Assembly (NCBI GenBank): GCA_037953625.1
Contig: CM075653.1
Location: 1,674,001 to 1,738,000 of the forward strand
DNA from: Crotalaria pallida
Taxonomy: Eukaryota > Streptophyta > Magnoliopsida > Fabales > Fabaceae
DNA: 64,000 nucleotides
Reading direction: 5' to 3'
Below, in pieces: positions 49,216-61,980 of this stretch (position 1 is its first letter; each line of letters begins with the position of its first letter). The translations under genes and the position numbers were made by a program. Below the pieces are notes generated by a model, which worked only from the letters and a program-made list of their open reading frames with translations, did not search any database and was not told the DNA's origin.

Positions 49216-50554
49216 ATTTATAAAAAAAATACTAATAATCATTCAAATTAGAATAAGATTTTATAAATAGGAATTTCTTAATCTAAAAGACCCAAAATGA
49301 ATAAGTATTTTTTAAAAAACTAAAACTTTAAACTTTTGATTTCTTCATTGCACCAACTTTTAAGAAAAATCATCTATTTTTGGATGTTTATCCTCAGCCC
49401 TTAAGAGAACCTTTATGAATAAAATCAAAACAAATTCTACAAAGATTTTATATAAAAGACAAAAGAAAGTAGAAAAGGTGTAAAGGCAATGAAAGATGAG
49501 ATATTGCACATACATTAATGAACCAAGCAAATCACAACTTGGAAAAATATTTTCATACTTCATTTACTTCACTTGACTTGCAACGTCTCTGTTGTCCCAA
49601 GAGTGAAGAGTTGTTGTTCTCTTTCAATCATCAACTTGGAAACAAGATGTCAAAAAGCGTTTGTGGTCACACAATTGAACCCTAATTAGGAAAAATTAGA
49701 TATATTAATTAGATTTGTTAATAACCTAGTACCATACCCGTGCATATTGCACGGTAAATAGAATTGAACGGTATCATTATGAAGAATATTGGTAAAATTT
49801 TTTATCTTAATTTAAAAAAAAGGTAAAAAATGTAATTGATTATATAAGAGAAAATGATACAAAAAAAAATCAAACAATACACAGTGCATATTTTGTATAT
49901 AATAAACTAAAAATGGAATATTGTAAAATATATATAATATAGCAATATATGCATTATCAACGTGGAATAAAAGGAATATTAATATTCTTCTTATAAGACC
50001 ATATCTGTCAAAGTTAGAAAAATATAAACTGTATCATTGGAAAACTTCAATAATTTACATGATTAATGTATAGTACATCTGATTATAAGTAAATATAAAA
50101 CATTATTAAGTTGCAATTTATATATTGGGAAGGAGAAGTAAACGATAATGAGATTAATTTTAATCAAAGAGATTACCTTTAACAATGTGGACGAATAAAT
50201 TTCAATGTCTATTCCGACCAACTATATATTCTGTACTTCAATTAATGATGATTAATCATAGTCTTGAAGTACACCAAAATTAAAAAGACTTAAAATATAA
50301 TAAGAGGATATAACATGAATAACCAATAACAATAGACAAAATTAAAATTTAAAATTCATAAAAAGCATTAACCGGACCTCTTTGATTTGAAAAACTTGAT
50401 TGGAGCATTATGATTGTAAGTTTGGAAAAGATTACCGATACTTGTGGTGGTGGACCACCACCTTCTAATAATGGCAAACGATTGCACATAGTATGGATCC
50501 TGACTTAGAGAAGACAACGATCATATTAACGGGGTAGTAGTGAATGAGTGGTTA
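49216..50554. other. AT-rich intergenic DNA
   Basis: No gene recognised. It contains a Helitron-like 3' hairpin on the minus strand at 49726-49754. The rest is unassigned. Confidence 0.5.
49726..49754 (-). mobile_element. Possible Helitron 3' end (minus strand)
   Basis: On the minus strand the hairpin CCGTGCAATATGCACGG is followed by GTATGGTA and CTAG, the Helitron hairpin-CTRR order also seen at 32123. The next base is G, not the usual T, and no 5' end was found, so it is probably a decayed or truncated copy. Confidence 0.35.
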
Positions 50555-50758
50555 GCTTTGAGTAGGGATGGCAATTGGACCCGGACCCGCGGGTACCCGC
50601 TGGTAAAACCCGCAATGGGTCTGGGTCTGGGTCCAAAAAATAGACCCATGGGTCCAAAGAATGGATCCGTTTGGGTATCCGCTTTGAACGGGTCTGGGTC
50701 CGGATCTGAGATATTTAGACCCGTGGGTACCCGGACCCGTTCATATTTGCATATATGC

Positions 50759-50808
<50 letters not shown>

Positions 50809-51133
50809 AGTTTGTTTGTGTTTAACGAGAGAATTCTATTGATGTCTGCGAGTGTTTAATGGTGTTAGGGATTAATATTAAGTAGAGTGTGTAATAATGT
50901 ATTAAGGATGCCTCGGTCTATAAAAAAAACATAGAAATTAATTTAAAAAATAATTTTTTCTTTAAAAAAAATTGCCAATGGGTACCCGCAAAACCTGTCT
51001 GGGTACCCGAAGACCCGTCTACCCATTATGCAACGGGTACCCGGGTGGGTCCGGGTCCAGTAATTGAAGAACGGGTCCGGGTCCGGGTCCGGGTACCCCA
51101 TTACCCGGACCCATTGTCATCCCTAGCTTTGAG
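50555..51133. mobile_element. hAT-like MITE with perfect 8-bp TSD
   Basis: The element is 50563-51125. TIRs are TAGGGATGGCAATTGGACC and the complement of the right end TAGGGATGACAATGGGTCC. The 8-bp flanks GCTTTGAG are identical (50555-50562, 51126-51133). The arms are dense in GGGTACCCG/GGGTCCGGGTC words, and the centre has a TA microsatellite of about 44 bp (50761-50804). No transposase. Confidence 0.92.
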
Positions 51134-52697
51134 GGTTAAAGTGTTGAACTCGGAAGATTTATCATGAATTTCATAAACAAAAATACATTATATAAAAAAT
51201 TATTAAAATTGCACCAATGCCTCAAAAACTAGTTTGGGGCATTTAAGAATTTATTGAATTTACGCGTATTATGTCATAGAGAAGGTTTTTTTTTCTTAAT
51301 TATATTTTTTTTTATCTTATTTTCAGTATTCAATTTGGTTTTTAATTTTTTTGACTTATATTGATCTTTTATTTTTATTTTTTAAAAAAAATCAATTTAA
51401 TCATTTCAGGGTAACAGTTTTATTTTTATCTAACATTCACACCTATAATTAAAAACTGGACACATGTTGCTAGAATTTGAAAAACCTAAAAAAAAAAAGA
51501 ACTCGACAATTTTATTTTATAATTGGACCAAATATTCACCAAATACCAACCGAATATATTGTACGTAGTTACCTTCATTCTCAGTTTTTATTTAAAATTA
51601 GAGGAATATATTTTTTTTTTGGGTAAACAATCAGAGGAATATTTTTACTAACTTACTTTAATAGCATGCACTCCACAATGGATCGTGACTCTACTCAATT
51701 ACTCATGACCAATTTTTTATAAACGATCACGGCCGTACAAAATTTTTTAAAAATTATGACCCAACTCACAATTAAAAAGTGGTCACTACTATGAGATAAC
51801 AAAGATACAAGTAGCAAAAATATTTCTCTAAAATTATTTTTTTTTATAAAAAAGAGAACAAAGAGCATATTTGTTTTAGCTGAAGATTATAGTTTTAGCT
51901 TTTTTTTCTTAAAAAATAATCATAATTTAATGTGTTTATTTGTCAATGCAAATTATAATCTTAAATTATATTATTAAAAAAGTAATCAAAATCTAAAAGC
52001 TCCCTCGTAAAAGTGGAAAATTATTTTTTGTAAGATTATTTTTTTACATCCGAATAATTTTCTTATTTTCCTCATATCACTTCAACATATCAACTATCCA
52101 CTTATTACTCTAGCCTTTTTTATAAATTACTTGATAAAAATAATCTTTTTTATACTATCAAAACAAAATAAATTAGCTTAAATCCATTTTTCAATCAAGA
52201 CATCCAAACATAAACATACTATAATTTTAATTTTAACAAATTATAATCTGATATTATAATTTTACAGATTATAATCATAAAAAAATAATCATAATCTCAC
52301 TCAACCAACTATATCAGACAAGCACAGAGAGTTGAATTGTTAGTAGTTCATTTACTTATTGGATTAGTAGTAACCATAGCTAATAGCCTGATAGCATATT
52401 AAGAGTGGACACAGCGAGTAGAAAAACTCCAATGTTTACGATAAATCTAATTATGAAAGATCCAAATTATAAAAGAAAAACTAGCTGAAAATATCAGATA
52501 TAAAAAAAATACTCCATGATAATATATATTTTTAACTAGTTATACCGCACGTAAAAGGAAGAATTATTCCAGAAGTAGCATTACAAAGGAGTCAAACATA
52601 GTAAAAACTATGGGAAAAATAGCATAGCCATAAGGGATGTTGAAATCGAAAAACTAGGGGTGGGAAAAAAAAAATCATTATACATCAAAGTCCCTCA
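51134..52697. other. Intergenic DNA downstream of HSP90
   Basis: No gene recognised. A MITE of the TGTTTGGTATAG family lies at 51865-52326, and HSP90 3' UTR sequence should occupy the part just below 52698. Confidence 0.5.
51865..52326. mobile_element. AT-rich MITE (TGTTTGGTATAG family), third copy
   Basis: Its right-end complement begins CTGTGCTTGTCTGATATAG and runs into GAGATTATGATTATTTTT, also found next to the left end of the AHK2-intron copy. It therefore lies in the opposite orientation to that copy. The left end is GCATATTTGTTTTAGCTG. Confidence 0.55.
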
Positions 52698-55600
52698 CTA
52701 CTTGGAACCCCCAGCTTGGGTGGGTTCAACCACCTCAGCTTCTATGGTTTCTGGGACATGATGGGGTTGCTGAGTTGTTCCACTGGGCTGATGGGGCTGC
52801 TGAAACTGATTAGTAGGAGTTGACCATTTACCACCAAGAGCCATACCCATCATCTCATATATCTTTCCTCCAAGCTGTGCTGGATTATCAGGCTGCAAAT
52901 GAATGCATGTTTAGTCACAGCTAAATTCACTACCATGCTTCTATTTCATCGAAAACAAAAATGAGTAAACCATTATTTCAATCCTCCACAAGATCAGTGT
53001 CATTCGATTGGTAGTGAAAGCTGATGTGTCATCAAACTGAAAGTTTAATTACCTCACCAGATTAGTCTTTCCAAGACTTAATCGGTGACATTATAAATCT
53101 TATTTGTTGACATGACCCAGCTGGTAACACAACTAACTCATTTGGAGAACTAAATTGAAAATTTACTCATTAAAAACCCATGTATGGTGCAGCTCATCTT
53201 CACATAGTCTAATTTCACAATGTAACTCAAATGACTTTCAGAACAATAATACAAGGGTACGAGTTTACCGTGAATCCACTAGAAACCAAAGCTGCATCAT
53301 ACAAAAGATCAATAGCTCTCAGGGCCTCTTCATCATCAGGGTTTGTTTTGCATGCAGCCTGAAAATAAATAAAAAAAATATAATGTTACCATAATTTCAA
53401 TTTGTAGTTATATCATATATCACTGGACCTATTATTCCTCATGGCAAAATAAAGAAGTCAGATATACTCTATTTTATCGTACATCCAAGTTCTTGATAAT
53501 AGCGTGGTCAGGGTTGATCTCAAACACCCGTCTGCTTCTCATGAATTCCAAGCTGGAGGGATCACCCATTGTTTGTGCCTTCATTAGCCTGCAGCAAATT
53601 TGATTACATAACACATTATTTAATTTATCAAAATACATCATTTAATATGTTTTAACACGAGAGAAAAGAACCACCTTTCCATGTTTGCAGACCAACCAAA
53701 TTTTCCTGACACCAGAACACATGGTGAAGAGCTAAGTCTGTTTGAAATTTGCACATTGGCAACTTTATCTCCCAAACGTTTCTTAATCCAGTCACAGGTT
53801 TGGCCAAATTCCTGCTTTATCTCTTTTTCTTTTTCCTCATTCTTTTCACCTGCGAAAACAACAAAGTACAATTAACAAATTTGAATAGTAAATAAATGAA
53901 GTATGAATACACACGCCATTGTCAATAGTTAAGAATTTCTCAAAAGAGATGCTACCAAAACACTTGGTCAATGACCAAGATGTGTGTTTACCAACAGCAG
54001 TATAATCCAAAACAAATCACCAGAAAGGCGCAAAAAAGAAGGGAGAAGTCTTGTTACAATATGCTTACAAACTAGCCTATAGAAACTGTAAATCAAGGTA
54101 CCTAGATCTAAGTCTTCCTTGCTAATGTCAACAAAATTCTTATCCTTATATGACTTGAGATTTTGAACCGCAACCTCATCTATTGGATCCACCAAAAACA
54201 GCACCTGAAAAAATTATATCACAAAACATCAATATACATATGAATCAATAAATTACAAGTTCATTAAAAGATACACAGTTATAAATTCTGATAAAAACAA
54301 GCTTATACTTCAAGATCCTTCTCTGCAAGTCTCTCCAAGAAAGGCGTGTTCTTTGCACTAGTCACACTGTCAGATGCAATGTAATAAATATCCTTTTGAT
54401 CAGGTTTCATGTTATCAACATATTCGTCCAAGCTAATGTATTCTTCTTCACTTTGGGATGAGAAAAACCGAAGCAAAGGAGCAATGCGTTTGTGATTCTC
54501 ACGGTCTTCAATGCAACCCAGCTTCAGGTGTTTGCCAAAGTTATCCCAGAACGCCTCATAGTCCTGCTTACCAAACACAGCATATGGTAAAATACTAACG
54601 GGAAATGTGCCAACCTTTCTATGAAGATAGGTGATATAAAAAGGAATGAAAAGATAAATTAAAGGAGTAAGATTGTTATGTAATAGTGGCTTTACGTGTT
54701 CTTTTATATTATTTTATCTCTTGGACATCTGTAAGAGCTTGAGAAGCAAGCTTTCAGTAACCTTAATAAAAGTGAGAGCACATATTGACGAGAGGAGTTC
54801 CAAATTTCCCCTCAATCTCTGTTAATCTCCTCTCTGTTCATCAACAAAATATATAGAAGGAGAAGTTAAGAACATACCCCTCTGTTATCACTCATGGATA
54901 TCCCCAGAATCATGTCAAAAGCCTTTCGAACTAAACGTTTCCTCATAATCCTTACCTACAAGCACCACGTAGAAAAAAATAAGCCATATGAAACTGGTAA
55001 AGGATTTGATATATGCATCCTCAAAGGAAAATCTAGGCATAAACTTTAATTACATGCCCATGCCCTATACACTTACTATGCGGCTCTCTTGAAGAATTTC
55101 ACGTGACACATTGAGTGGAAGGTCATTAGAGTCAACCACACCCTTGACAAAGCTTAAGTATCGGGGGAACTGTTCAAGCAAATAACACATTAGTGCTGGA
55201 TATTGGATAAAACAATAAGAACACTGTCCTGTTGCTACTGGTAGTAGACAGCAAAATGCTTATACCAGTTCTCCATCGAAGTCGTCTGAAATGAACACTC
55301 TCTTCACATAAAGTCTTATATTCTTGGTCTTGGGATTGATTATGTCATCCTTCCCTGAAGCAGAAACGGCAGGAACATAAAGTATAGACCTAAATTCTAC
55401 CTCACCCTGAAATAACAAACATAACCAGCACATATGTCAATAAAAACAACCACCAAAATATTAGATGTCAAAATTAGCATGATGAACTCATTTAAATAAA
55501 TTTTGAGGTCTTAAAGCTCAACTCTGAATTCAGATCACCAAATACAAAAATCTACCACACTACAAAATGCCATTTGTGACTAATATAAAATCTCTACCTC

Positions 55601-57703
55601 TGTGGTGAAGTGTGACGATGCTAATGGCTCCAGGTATTCATTAAAAGTTTTCTTGTAAAACTCATTGTAATCCTCCTTGGTGACTTCTTTAGGATTACGA
55701 AGCTGCACAAATACAGTGATGAGACCAAATCTTTGTTCAAGAAATTTAACAAAAAAAAAAAAAAACAGACTAAAGCACAAAACATACAATGGGAAATCAT
55801 AAAACTCACCCAGATTGGTTGGGTCTCATTAGCGAGCTCCCAATCCCAGTAACGCTCAACAACAGTCTTAGTTTTCTTCTTTTTCTGCCGCAAAGTGCCA
55901 AAGTCATAATAAATCAGTGTGTAAACATACAGCAGCAAAACAATCACAAATGTGAGAACTATGGATATTTGATTCAGTTTAACAATTTAACTAGAGAGCA
56001 GTCAGGCATTACCTCAGTCTTCTCATCCTGGTTGTCTGTTTTGGCTTCAGCTGGATCCTCGTCAACCTCCACCTGCCATGACCCCAAAATGAGTCCATTG
56101 TACAGTCAGGTTTTTGAGAGGTGGGAATAATTAACTCGAGATGAAATAACTATGGTCATAGCAAGTATTATCAATTTAAGAAAATCACAAGTGTATAGCC
56201 ATACTTCTTTCGTGTATCCCTTTTCCTGCCAAGTGTATATTGGGAACGATACAAATTGGGAATAATTTTTCACAAGCTTCTGAATCCGCTCTGGATGAGC
56301 AAAGCCTTTGTCATCCCTCTGAAAGTAAGAACCAGGTAGACCACACACACACTGTAAGCTCAGGAATAAAGAAAATTAAAAATTACTTAAGAGTCCTAAA
56401 AGGAAATTATACACATACTTTAAGATACAGAGTTAGGCGGGTTCCTCTTGGAATCAGCTTTTCAGGATCTGTCTCCTCGGAAATAGTATATGAACTGGAA
56501 TTTGCCTCTCCTTCCCAAACATATTGCTTATCAGATTTTGGACTCTTGGTTGAGACAACCACCTATAGACAACAAAAAATGTATAACTACCAAATATAAA
56601 ATTCAAAAACGCATCACATTTTAAATTTTACGCAAATGCATACCTTGTCAGCAACCAGAAAAGCGGAATAAAATCCCACACCAAATTGACCAATCAAGTT
56701 GTTGTCACCCCCAGCATCCTTGCTATCCTTTAAAATGATAAACCTTTGTTAGCAGAGAAGATATATATAACAGCCAAAACGAAATAAAGACAATAAAATC
56801 CAGAAGCATTACCTTTAAAGCCTTCAAAAACTTTGCAGTTCCACTTTGAGCAATAGTTCCAAGACAATCAACAAGTTCTTGCCTAGTCATACCAATGCCT
56901 GTATCACTGCATAAAACAAAAGTTGCATCGCCAGCTTAATAATTATAACAAATAAATAAAAAAATAAAAATTAGCTACGCACAGATAATGTCCATTTATC
57001 TTACGTAATAGTGATAACTCCATTATCTTTATCAGATTGAATTCGGATATCAAAATCAACTGCATCCTTCATGAGTTCAGGCTCTGTAACACTCAGAAAG
57101 CGCAGCTTATCCAAGGCATCACTTGCATTGCTGAAATAAATAAAAGATGCAGAAATAGTTAGCATTGAATTAATAGCAATGAAATGATAACAAAACAAAT
57201 GGGAGGGGATGGAAATAAAATAATATAATATAACAGCATAGAGTGACCTGATAAGCTCCCTAAGAAAGACTTCCTTGTTACTGTATAAACTGTTAACGAT
57301 GAGATCCATGAGCCGACTAACCTGCCAAACGTTCGAATATATATAATCCAAAATCATGGGTCATGATAAATTGATAGTAATAATTGGGAAGCAGAAAAAT
57401 GGCACAAGGTACCTCAGCTTGGTACTCGTATTTGTGGACGGGGGGAGAATTGGTGGATTCAGAAGCAGAAGCAGCAGCAGCAGAAGTGGTTGATTCATAT
57501 CGTTTGGGTAAAAACAAGAACTCTGTGTTAAGCTTATTTGTGGATTTGTCTGAAGAAGAAGAAGATAGAAGAGAATAGGGCCTCCTGGCATTGGTGTCGT
57601 TCTCACCCACCAATGCCGCGGAGGAGGAGGAAAGAGGAGAGTAACGGGGAAATGGGCGAAGAAGGGGGGAGAGAGAGGAGCAACGCCTGGAGAGCCTGTG
57701 CAT
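52698..57703 (-). CDS. HSP90.6: Mitochondrial HSP90 chaperone (HSP90.6/TRAP1 class)
   Basis: An ATP-dependent chaperone of the organellar HSP90 group. Nineteen exons give 800 aa in frame: 57703-57413, 57321-57248, 57130-57005, 56906-56813, 56727-56644, 56562-56419, 56318-56205, 56072-56013, 55884-55810, 55702-55598, 55406-55266, 55169-55077, 54955-54878, 54563-54309, 54204-54102, 53849-53675, 53588-53483, 53358-53269, 52892-52698. Exon 1 codes for an Arg/Ser-rich, acid-poor transit peptide (MHRLSRRCSSLSPLLRPF), which points to mitochondria. ATP-site motifs follow: LRELISNASDALDK, DTGIGMTRQEL, GQFGVGFYSAFLVADK. The middle and C-terminal parts include EVTKEDYNEFYKK, FISDDFDGELFPRYLSFVKGVVDSNDLPLNVSRE and SCVLVS-like SSPCVLVSGKFGWSANMER. 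The end is a Pro/Gln-rich tail (PTNQFQQPHQPS) without the cytosolic MEEVD or the ER KDEL. Length (AtHSP90.6 about 800 aa) and tail support the HSP90.6 class over the chloroplast HSP90.5. Confidence 0.95.
52963..53165. mobile_element. Foldback MITE in HSP90 intron (GAGTAAACCATC family)
   Basis: It starts GAGTAAACCATTATTTCAATCC (near 52963) and ends ...GAACTAAATTGAAAATTTACTC, inverse-related to the start. Start words match the element at 15104. It sits between the last two exons (53269 and 52892), in the intron, so it does not touch coding sequence. More decayed than the 15104 copy. Confidence 0.55.
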
Positions 57704-57769
57704 GATGATGATGATGATGATGATGAATTGCGAAAGAAAGAAAGAAAATGAGATTAGAAATGAGAGAAT

Positions 57770-57803
<34 letters not shown>
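57704..57803 (-). promoter_or_regulatory. HSP90.6 leader with CAT and CT repeats
   Basis: On the coding strand about eight CAT triplets (57702-57727 region) immediately precede the ATG, with no extra ATG formed inside them. Further upstream is a CT-rich run (GA on +, 57774-57796) within the likely leader or core promoter. Both are simple repeats prone to length change. Confidence 0.65.
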
Positions 57804-57805
<2 letters not shown>

Positions 57806-58017
57806 TTAGAAGAAGAAGGAGGAGGAGGGTTTATTTAGGGTTTTACAAACAGAGAATGAATGGTACAGCAAGCAACCCAACACAACTCCCGAACCTTCTC
57901 GATTCATCCACTTTCCTAACCCACAAAATTAAATTAATAAAAACATACTTTTCCTTTCCCCTTCACATTTTCTTTTTCTTATCTTTAGAAAGGGTTCTCA
58001 CTTCCCACAATTAGGCA

Positions 58018-59096
58018 TTGCGCCGGCTCGGGTTTGGTGCGGGTTTTGATAATATCGAATTTGTATTTATCAAAATTGAGGCGGATTCGGATACGGATTT
58101 AAGGAAAGTTGGTACGAAAAAGTTAAACCTAAAACTATTCTCGTCGAATTCGGAGAAGTTTGAGGTAGGCTTGGCGATTGGACCCGACCCGCAATACCCG
58201 TGGGTAATACCTGTAACGGGTTCGGATCCGGATTCAGAAAATGGACTCGCGAGTATATTAAAATGGGTACCCGCGCGTGATACTCATAATGGGTCCGAGT
58301 CCAAGTAATGGGGTATGAGTCCCGGAGGTACTCGAACCAGAAAAAAAATATTTATTATTCAATTGATTTCAAATTTAAGTATGTTTTTGTGAGAGAATTT
58401 GTTTCTTAGTTAATCTATTTTGCTTCCAGTGAATTTGTTTGTGAATTGTTTAATGGTATATCAAGTGATTGGCAAGTAAAAATAGAGAATTTTTATGTTA
58501 GTTTAGAAAAAAAATAAGCTTAAGATTTTAATATTTTGTTTTTTAAAAAATAATGGGTACCCGTAAACCCGTTTGGATAACTGAAGACCAGCTACCCCGC
58601 TTGACAACGGGTCCCTGCGCGGGTCCGGGTCCGAATATACATGAACGGTGCGAGTCCGAGTAATGAGATATTCAGACCCATTGTCATCCCTAGTCCGCGA
58701 GTAACCCATCCAATTATTTTTTAAAATTTATTTTTATTGTATTAAACAAAAATCACATATAAAATACATTATAATTCCAATAATATATAATAATAAACGT
58801 CAAATTTTAAAAATATCTAAAAACTTAAGAATTAAATCATGATTTTAGCTAAATATGTTAGTTTGTTTTTACCATTTAAATATAAGTATAATGAAAATAT
58901 TTAAATTTTATATCAGAGCGGGTTTGGAAACGAGGTCGGGGCGGGTACTTAAAATATTAGACTCACCCCACCTCAATATTTTTAAAGAGGATTTCGGTTT
59001 CGGATTTATCCAAATTCAATAAGAGCGGGTTTTCCCACCAAAATCGAATCTATTTCAAGCGGATACCCACTGGTATGGATTTTATTACCATCCCAG
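58018..59096. mobile_element. Composite of decayed hAT-like GC-rich repeats
   Basis: The inner block 58166-58692 starts TAGGCTTGGCGATTGGACCC and ends ACCCATTGTCATCCCTA, the same family as 50563-51125 but with no matching 8-bp flanks. It interrupts a second GC-rich repeat whose arms are about 58018-58160 (GGCTCGGGTTTGGTGCGG) and 58915-59096 (GAGCGGGTTTGGAAACG, ending TTACCATCCCA). The nesting order is inferred. Confidence 0.5.
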
Positions 59097-59191
59097 CCCA
59101 CAATCACTTCCAAACAAAAATAAATAAATAAAGTTCCCATAATAATTTCACTTTTACATTTCAGATTTGTTTCCATATGTCAAATATCAAA

Positions 59192-59484
59192 TTTATTTAT
59201 GACTTAATTACATTTTTATCCCTCGATTTTGTCGATTTGGCAAATTTAGTTCTCTTATTTTTAATTTATGAATTTAATATTTCAATTATCAATTTGTGAT
59301 TATTTTAGTCCTTCCATGTTTAACAAAGTTATTCAGGTACTAACACATGTTCTTCTCTTAAACATGGAAAGACTGAAATAGCCTCAAATTGATAATTGAA
59401 TAACTAAATTCGCCAAGTAGGAAGACTAATTTTGCCAAATTAATAAAATTGGATAACCAAAATTGCAATTAAGCCTTTATTTAT
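59192..59484. mobile_element. Mutator-like foldback MITE with perfect 9-bp TSD
   Basis: The element is 59201-59475. Ends are GACTTAATTACATTTT and AATTGCAATTAAGCC (inverse). Inverted phrases include TTTGGCAAATTTAGT / AATTTTGCCAAATT and CCTTCCATGTTTAAC / TTAAACATGGAAAG. The flanks TTTATTTAT are identical (59192-59200 and 59476-59484). Same end pattern as 10111 and 27135. No coding capacity. Confidence 0.85.
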
Positions 59485-59507
59485 TGTGCCTTCCTACTTT
59501 ATTTGTG

Positions 59508-59762
59508 TTTGTATCCGTGTGTGCCCTTTTTTTAAAAAAAAAAAATTGTGTACATTAAGGGCATCATCTGATCAATAGCTGAATACAATATTAATCTTTT
59601 TCGAGACATAGATATTACATAAGTGAATTTTGTCTCTATCAACAAAGCATTTTTCACATCACGACAAGAATCGAATATTTGATATTATGCTTAAAGAACG
59701 CAATCATCTATCTATTAATTGTATTGAGCCTTGTTGATTTATATTTGTATCCATGGGTGTCC
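59508..59762 (-). mobile_element. tRNA-type SINE, family C copy 2
   Basis: The body (59743-59527, minus strand) shares the order of words with copy 1 at 26824 (TTTGTTGATAGAGACAAAATTCACTT vs GATAAAGGTAAAATCTACTT) and ends in a poly(A) run (59531-59546 T/A on +). The flanks TTTGTATCCGTGTGTGCCC (59508-59526) and TTTGTATCCATGGGTGTCC (59744-59762) are a 19-bp duplication with three mismatches, so this is an older insertion. Confidence 0.7.
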
Positions 59763-60317
59763 AAATTTTAACCTTTACATCTCTTGTGAAAATTGTATCA
59801 TAAAAAGAAACTCATGTTAAAAGATATGAAAAGGGAGAGAGAAAGGGAAAAAAGTGAAAATAAGTGGAGAAAAATAAAAATAAAAAGTTTCGAATTTTCA
59901 TTTCTTTATTTGATTTGATAGAAAATAATGAAATAGAAAAGTGCAATTATTTTTTAAAGAACAAAAATGATATTGAAATAAAATTGGAAATCAATAACAA
60001 AATAAAGTGTAGGCTCACATTTTTCTTCTTCTCTCTTCCAAATGAGAAAGATCCTTCGTTTCTTCCGTCTCCAATTTCTATTCTAAACACAGCAATGTTA
60101 TTTGAACATTTAAGTTTAACATCCAAATTAAACACCTACTATTTTAAGTAAAAAAGTTTAACATAATAAAAAAATAAATAAATGATTGACCCCACACATT
60201 TTTTTTTACTCAAAGTAGTACATGTCAAAGTTGGATGTTGACTGCAAATGTCAACATAACATTTTTTATTCTAAACATCACCTAAGGTTAGGGGTGGTAT
60301 TATGTATATATTTGCAA
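59763..60317. other. AT-rich intergenic DNA
   Basis: No gene recognised. The frame at 59864-60151 is lysine/asparagine-rich chance sequence. Confidence 0.5.
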
Positions 60318-60323
60318 ATGTGG

Positions 60324-60610
60324 TATTAAACTAGTTGAAATGTATTTAACTATCCGATTAGTGTAGAGGTTAACTGGTTAGAAATGACAGCGAATGATTA
60401 TTTGTTAGATACCTAACTAACTCTATAAATGTTGATTGTAATAGTCAGTTGATGAGTAATATAAAATATAGAAATTCCTTTTTTTTTTTACTTTTCTCTT
60501 CTCTATGATTGAAAGCGCGCGCTCTCTCTCTCTTCTAGATTATATTCTTCTTCTTCTTCTTCTCGATTCAACTATTATTGAATCAGTTCATCGAATCCTC
60601 ACATTCTTTT
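60324..60610 (+). repeat. 5' LTR of the Copia element
   Basis: Carries a TATA-like stretch (CTCTATAAATG, 60421-60431) and the pyrimidine tracts that precede the primer site. Homologous to 61938-62231. Confidence 0.8.
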
Positions 60611-60657
60611 ATGGTATCAAAGCTCAATTTGAGCTTTGCTACGCATCTTCTACAATC

Positions 60658-61980
60658 ATGTCTGAAGAATCTTCATACAGCGAGCGTCGAAATTTCAACA
60701 ATCCTACACAGAATCTGAGTTCAGTGTTCTATCTGCACCCTTCTGAGAATCCAGCCATTGTGTTAGCTACTCCATTTCTCAATGGAGATAACTATCATCA
60801 ATGGAGTAGAGCGATGAAGATGAGTCTAATTTTGAAGAACAAAATCGGTTTCGTTGATGGAGAAATAGAAGCTCCAATGCGAGGAGATCCATTATATTCG
60901 GCTTGGCAGCGATCGAACAATGTGGTGACATCATGGATTGCTAGATCAGTTGCTCCACAAATTGCACAAAGCATATTATGGATTGGTAAAGCTAGTGATG
61001 TTTGGAAGGAACTCAGAGATCGATTCTCACAAGGATACCGAATTCGCATAGCCGATATTCAAGAGTAAATCGCTTCCATCAAACAAGGTGAACTCTCTGT
61101 TACTGCATACTTTACACAATTAAAGATTTTATGGGATGAACTAGATAATTTTAGGCCTGTGCCTAAATGCACATGTCATGTGAAATGTGCTTGTGATGCT
61201 TTAATAACTGCTGAAAATCAGAGAAAAGAAGATAGAGTAATTCGATTCGTTAAGGGACTAAATGATACTCTTGTGAATGTAAGAACCCAAGTATTGATGA
61301 TGGAGCCTTTTCCTTTATTGTGTAAAGTGTTTTCACTAGTAACTCAACAAGAGAGGCAATTATTTGGTAGTAATGTTGAAACCAAAACCCTAGTTGTAGC
61401 TTACAACAGGAATCATGGCAGTAATAATAGATACAATCAGAACAAAGGACAGAATAATGATGGCAAAGGAATCCTTGGAAAGGGATCCAATTCACGGAGT
61501 TCAGTTTCTAACTATCATAATAAGGAGCATATTTATTGTGGTAGAATAGGGCACACTGTTGATATATGCTATAGGAAACATGATTTTCAAACTTATTGGA
61601 AGTCCTCTAAGCCAAATCAAGGTTTTGCTAACATGGTTTTCCTACTGCAGGATTTTCAGATTGAGTTTCAATCTCCAGCTGTTCTCTATTGTGACAATCA
61701 AACCACACTTTACATTGCTGTTAATCCTGTCTATTATGAACGCACCAAGCACATCGAAATTGACTGCCACATTGTTCGTGAAAAGTCCAATTCCAGTCTT
61801 CTCAAGCTGCTACCAATTACTACCGCTTTTCAGTTGGTTGACATCTTTACAAAGGCTTTGAGTCCAAAGCTTTTCATTGGTTATGGTTCCAAGCTGGGGT
61901 TGCTCGATTTGTACACACCTCCAGCTTGGGGAAGGGGTATTAAACTAGTTGAAATGTATTTAACTAACCGATTAGTGTAG
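60658..61980 (+). pseudogene. Copia gag joined to RNase H end, with a nonsense codon
   Basis: Reading from MSEESSYSE, the Copia Gag N-terminus (FLNGDNYHQWSRAMKMSL) runs to a TAA at 61066-61068; the same frame continues as Gag (LKILWDELDNF) to the zinc knuckle CGRIGHTVDICYRKH, whose first cysteine is replaced (HIYCG instead of C-x2-C). At about 61620-61660 it passes without frame change into the RNase H C-terminus (VLYCDNQTTLYIA, ERTKHIEIDCHIVREK, DIFTKALSPKLF). The region between, about 3 kb in a full element, is absent. The gene is therefore doubly broken. Confidence 0.85.

Noticed and set aside
57384..58014. Plus-strand frames overlapping the HSP90 first exon and leader
   Set aside because: Shadow of the transit-peptide exon and GA-rich leader.
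59864..60151. 95-codon Lys/Asn-rich frame
   Set aside because: Composition reflects AT-richness; no homology recognised.
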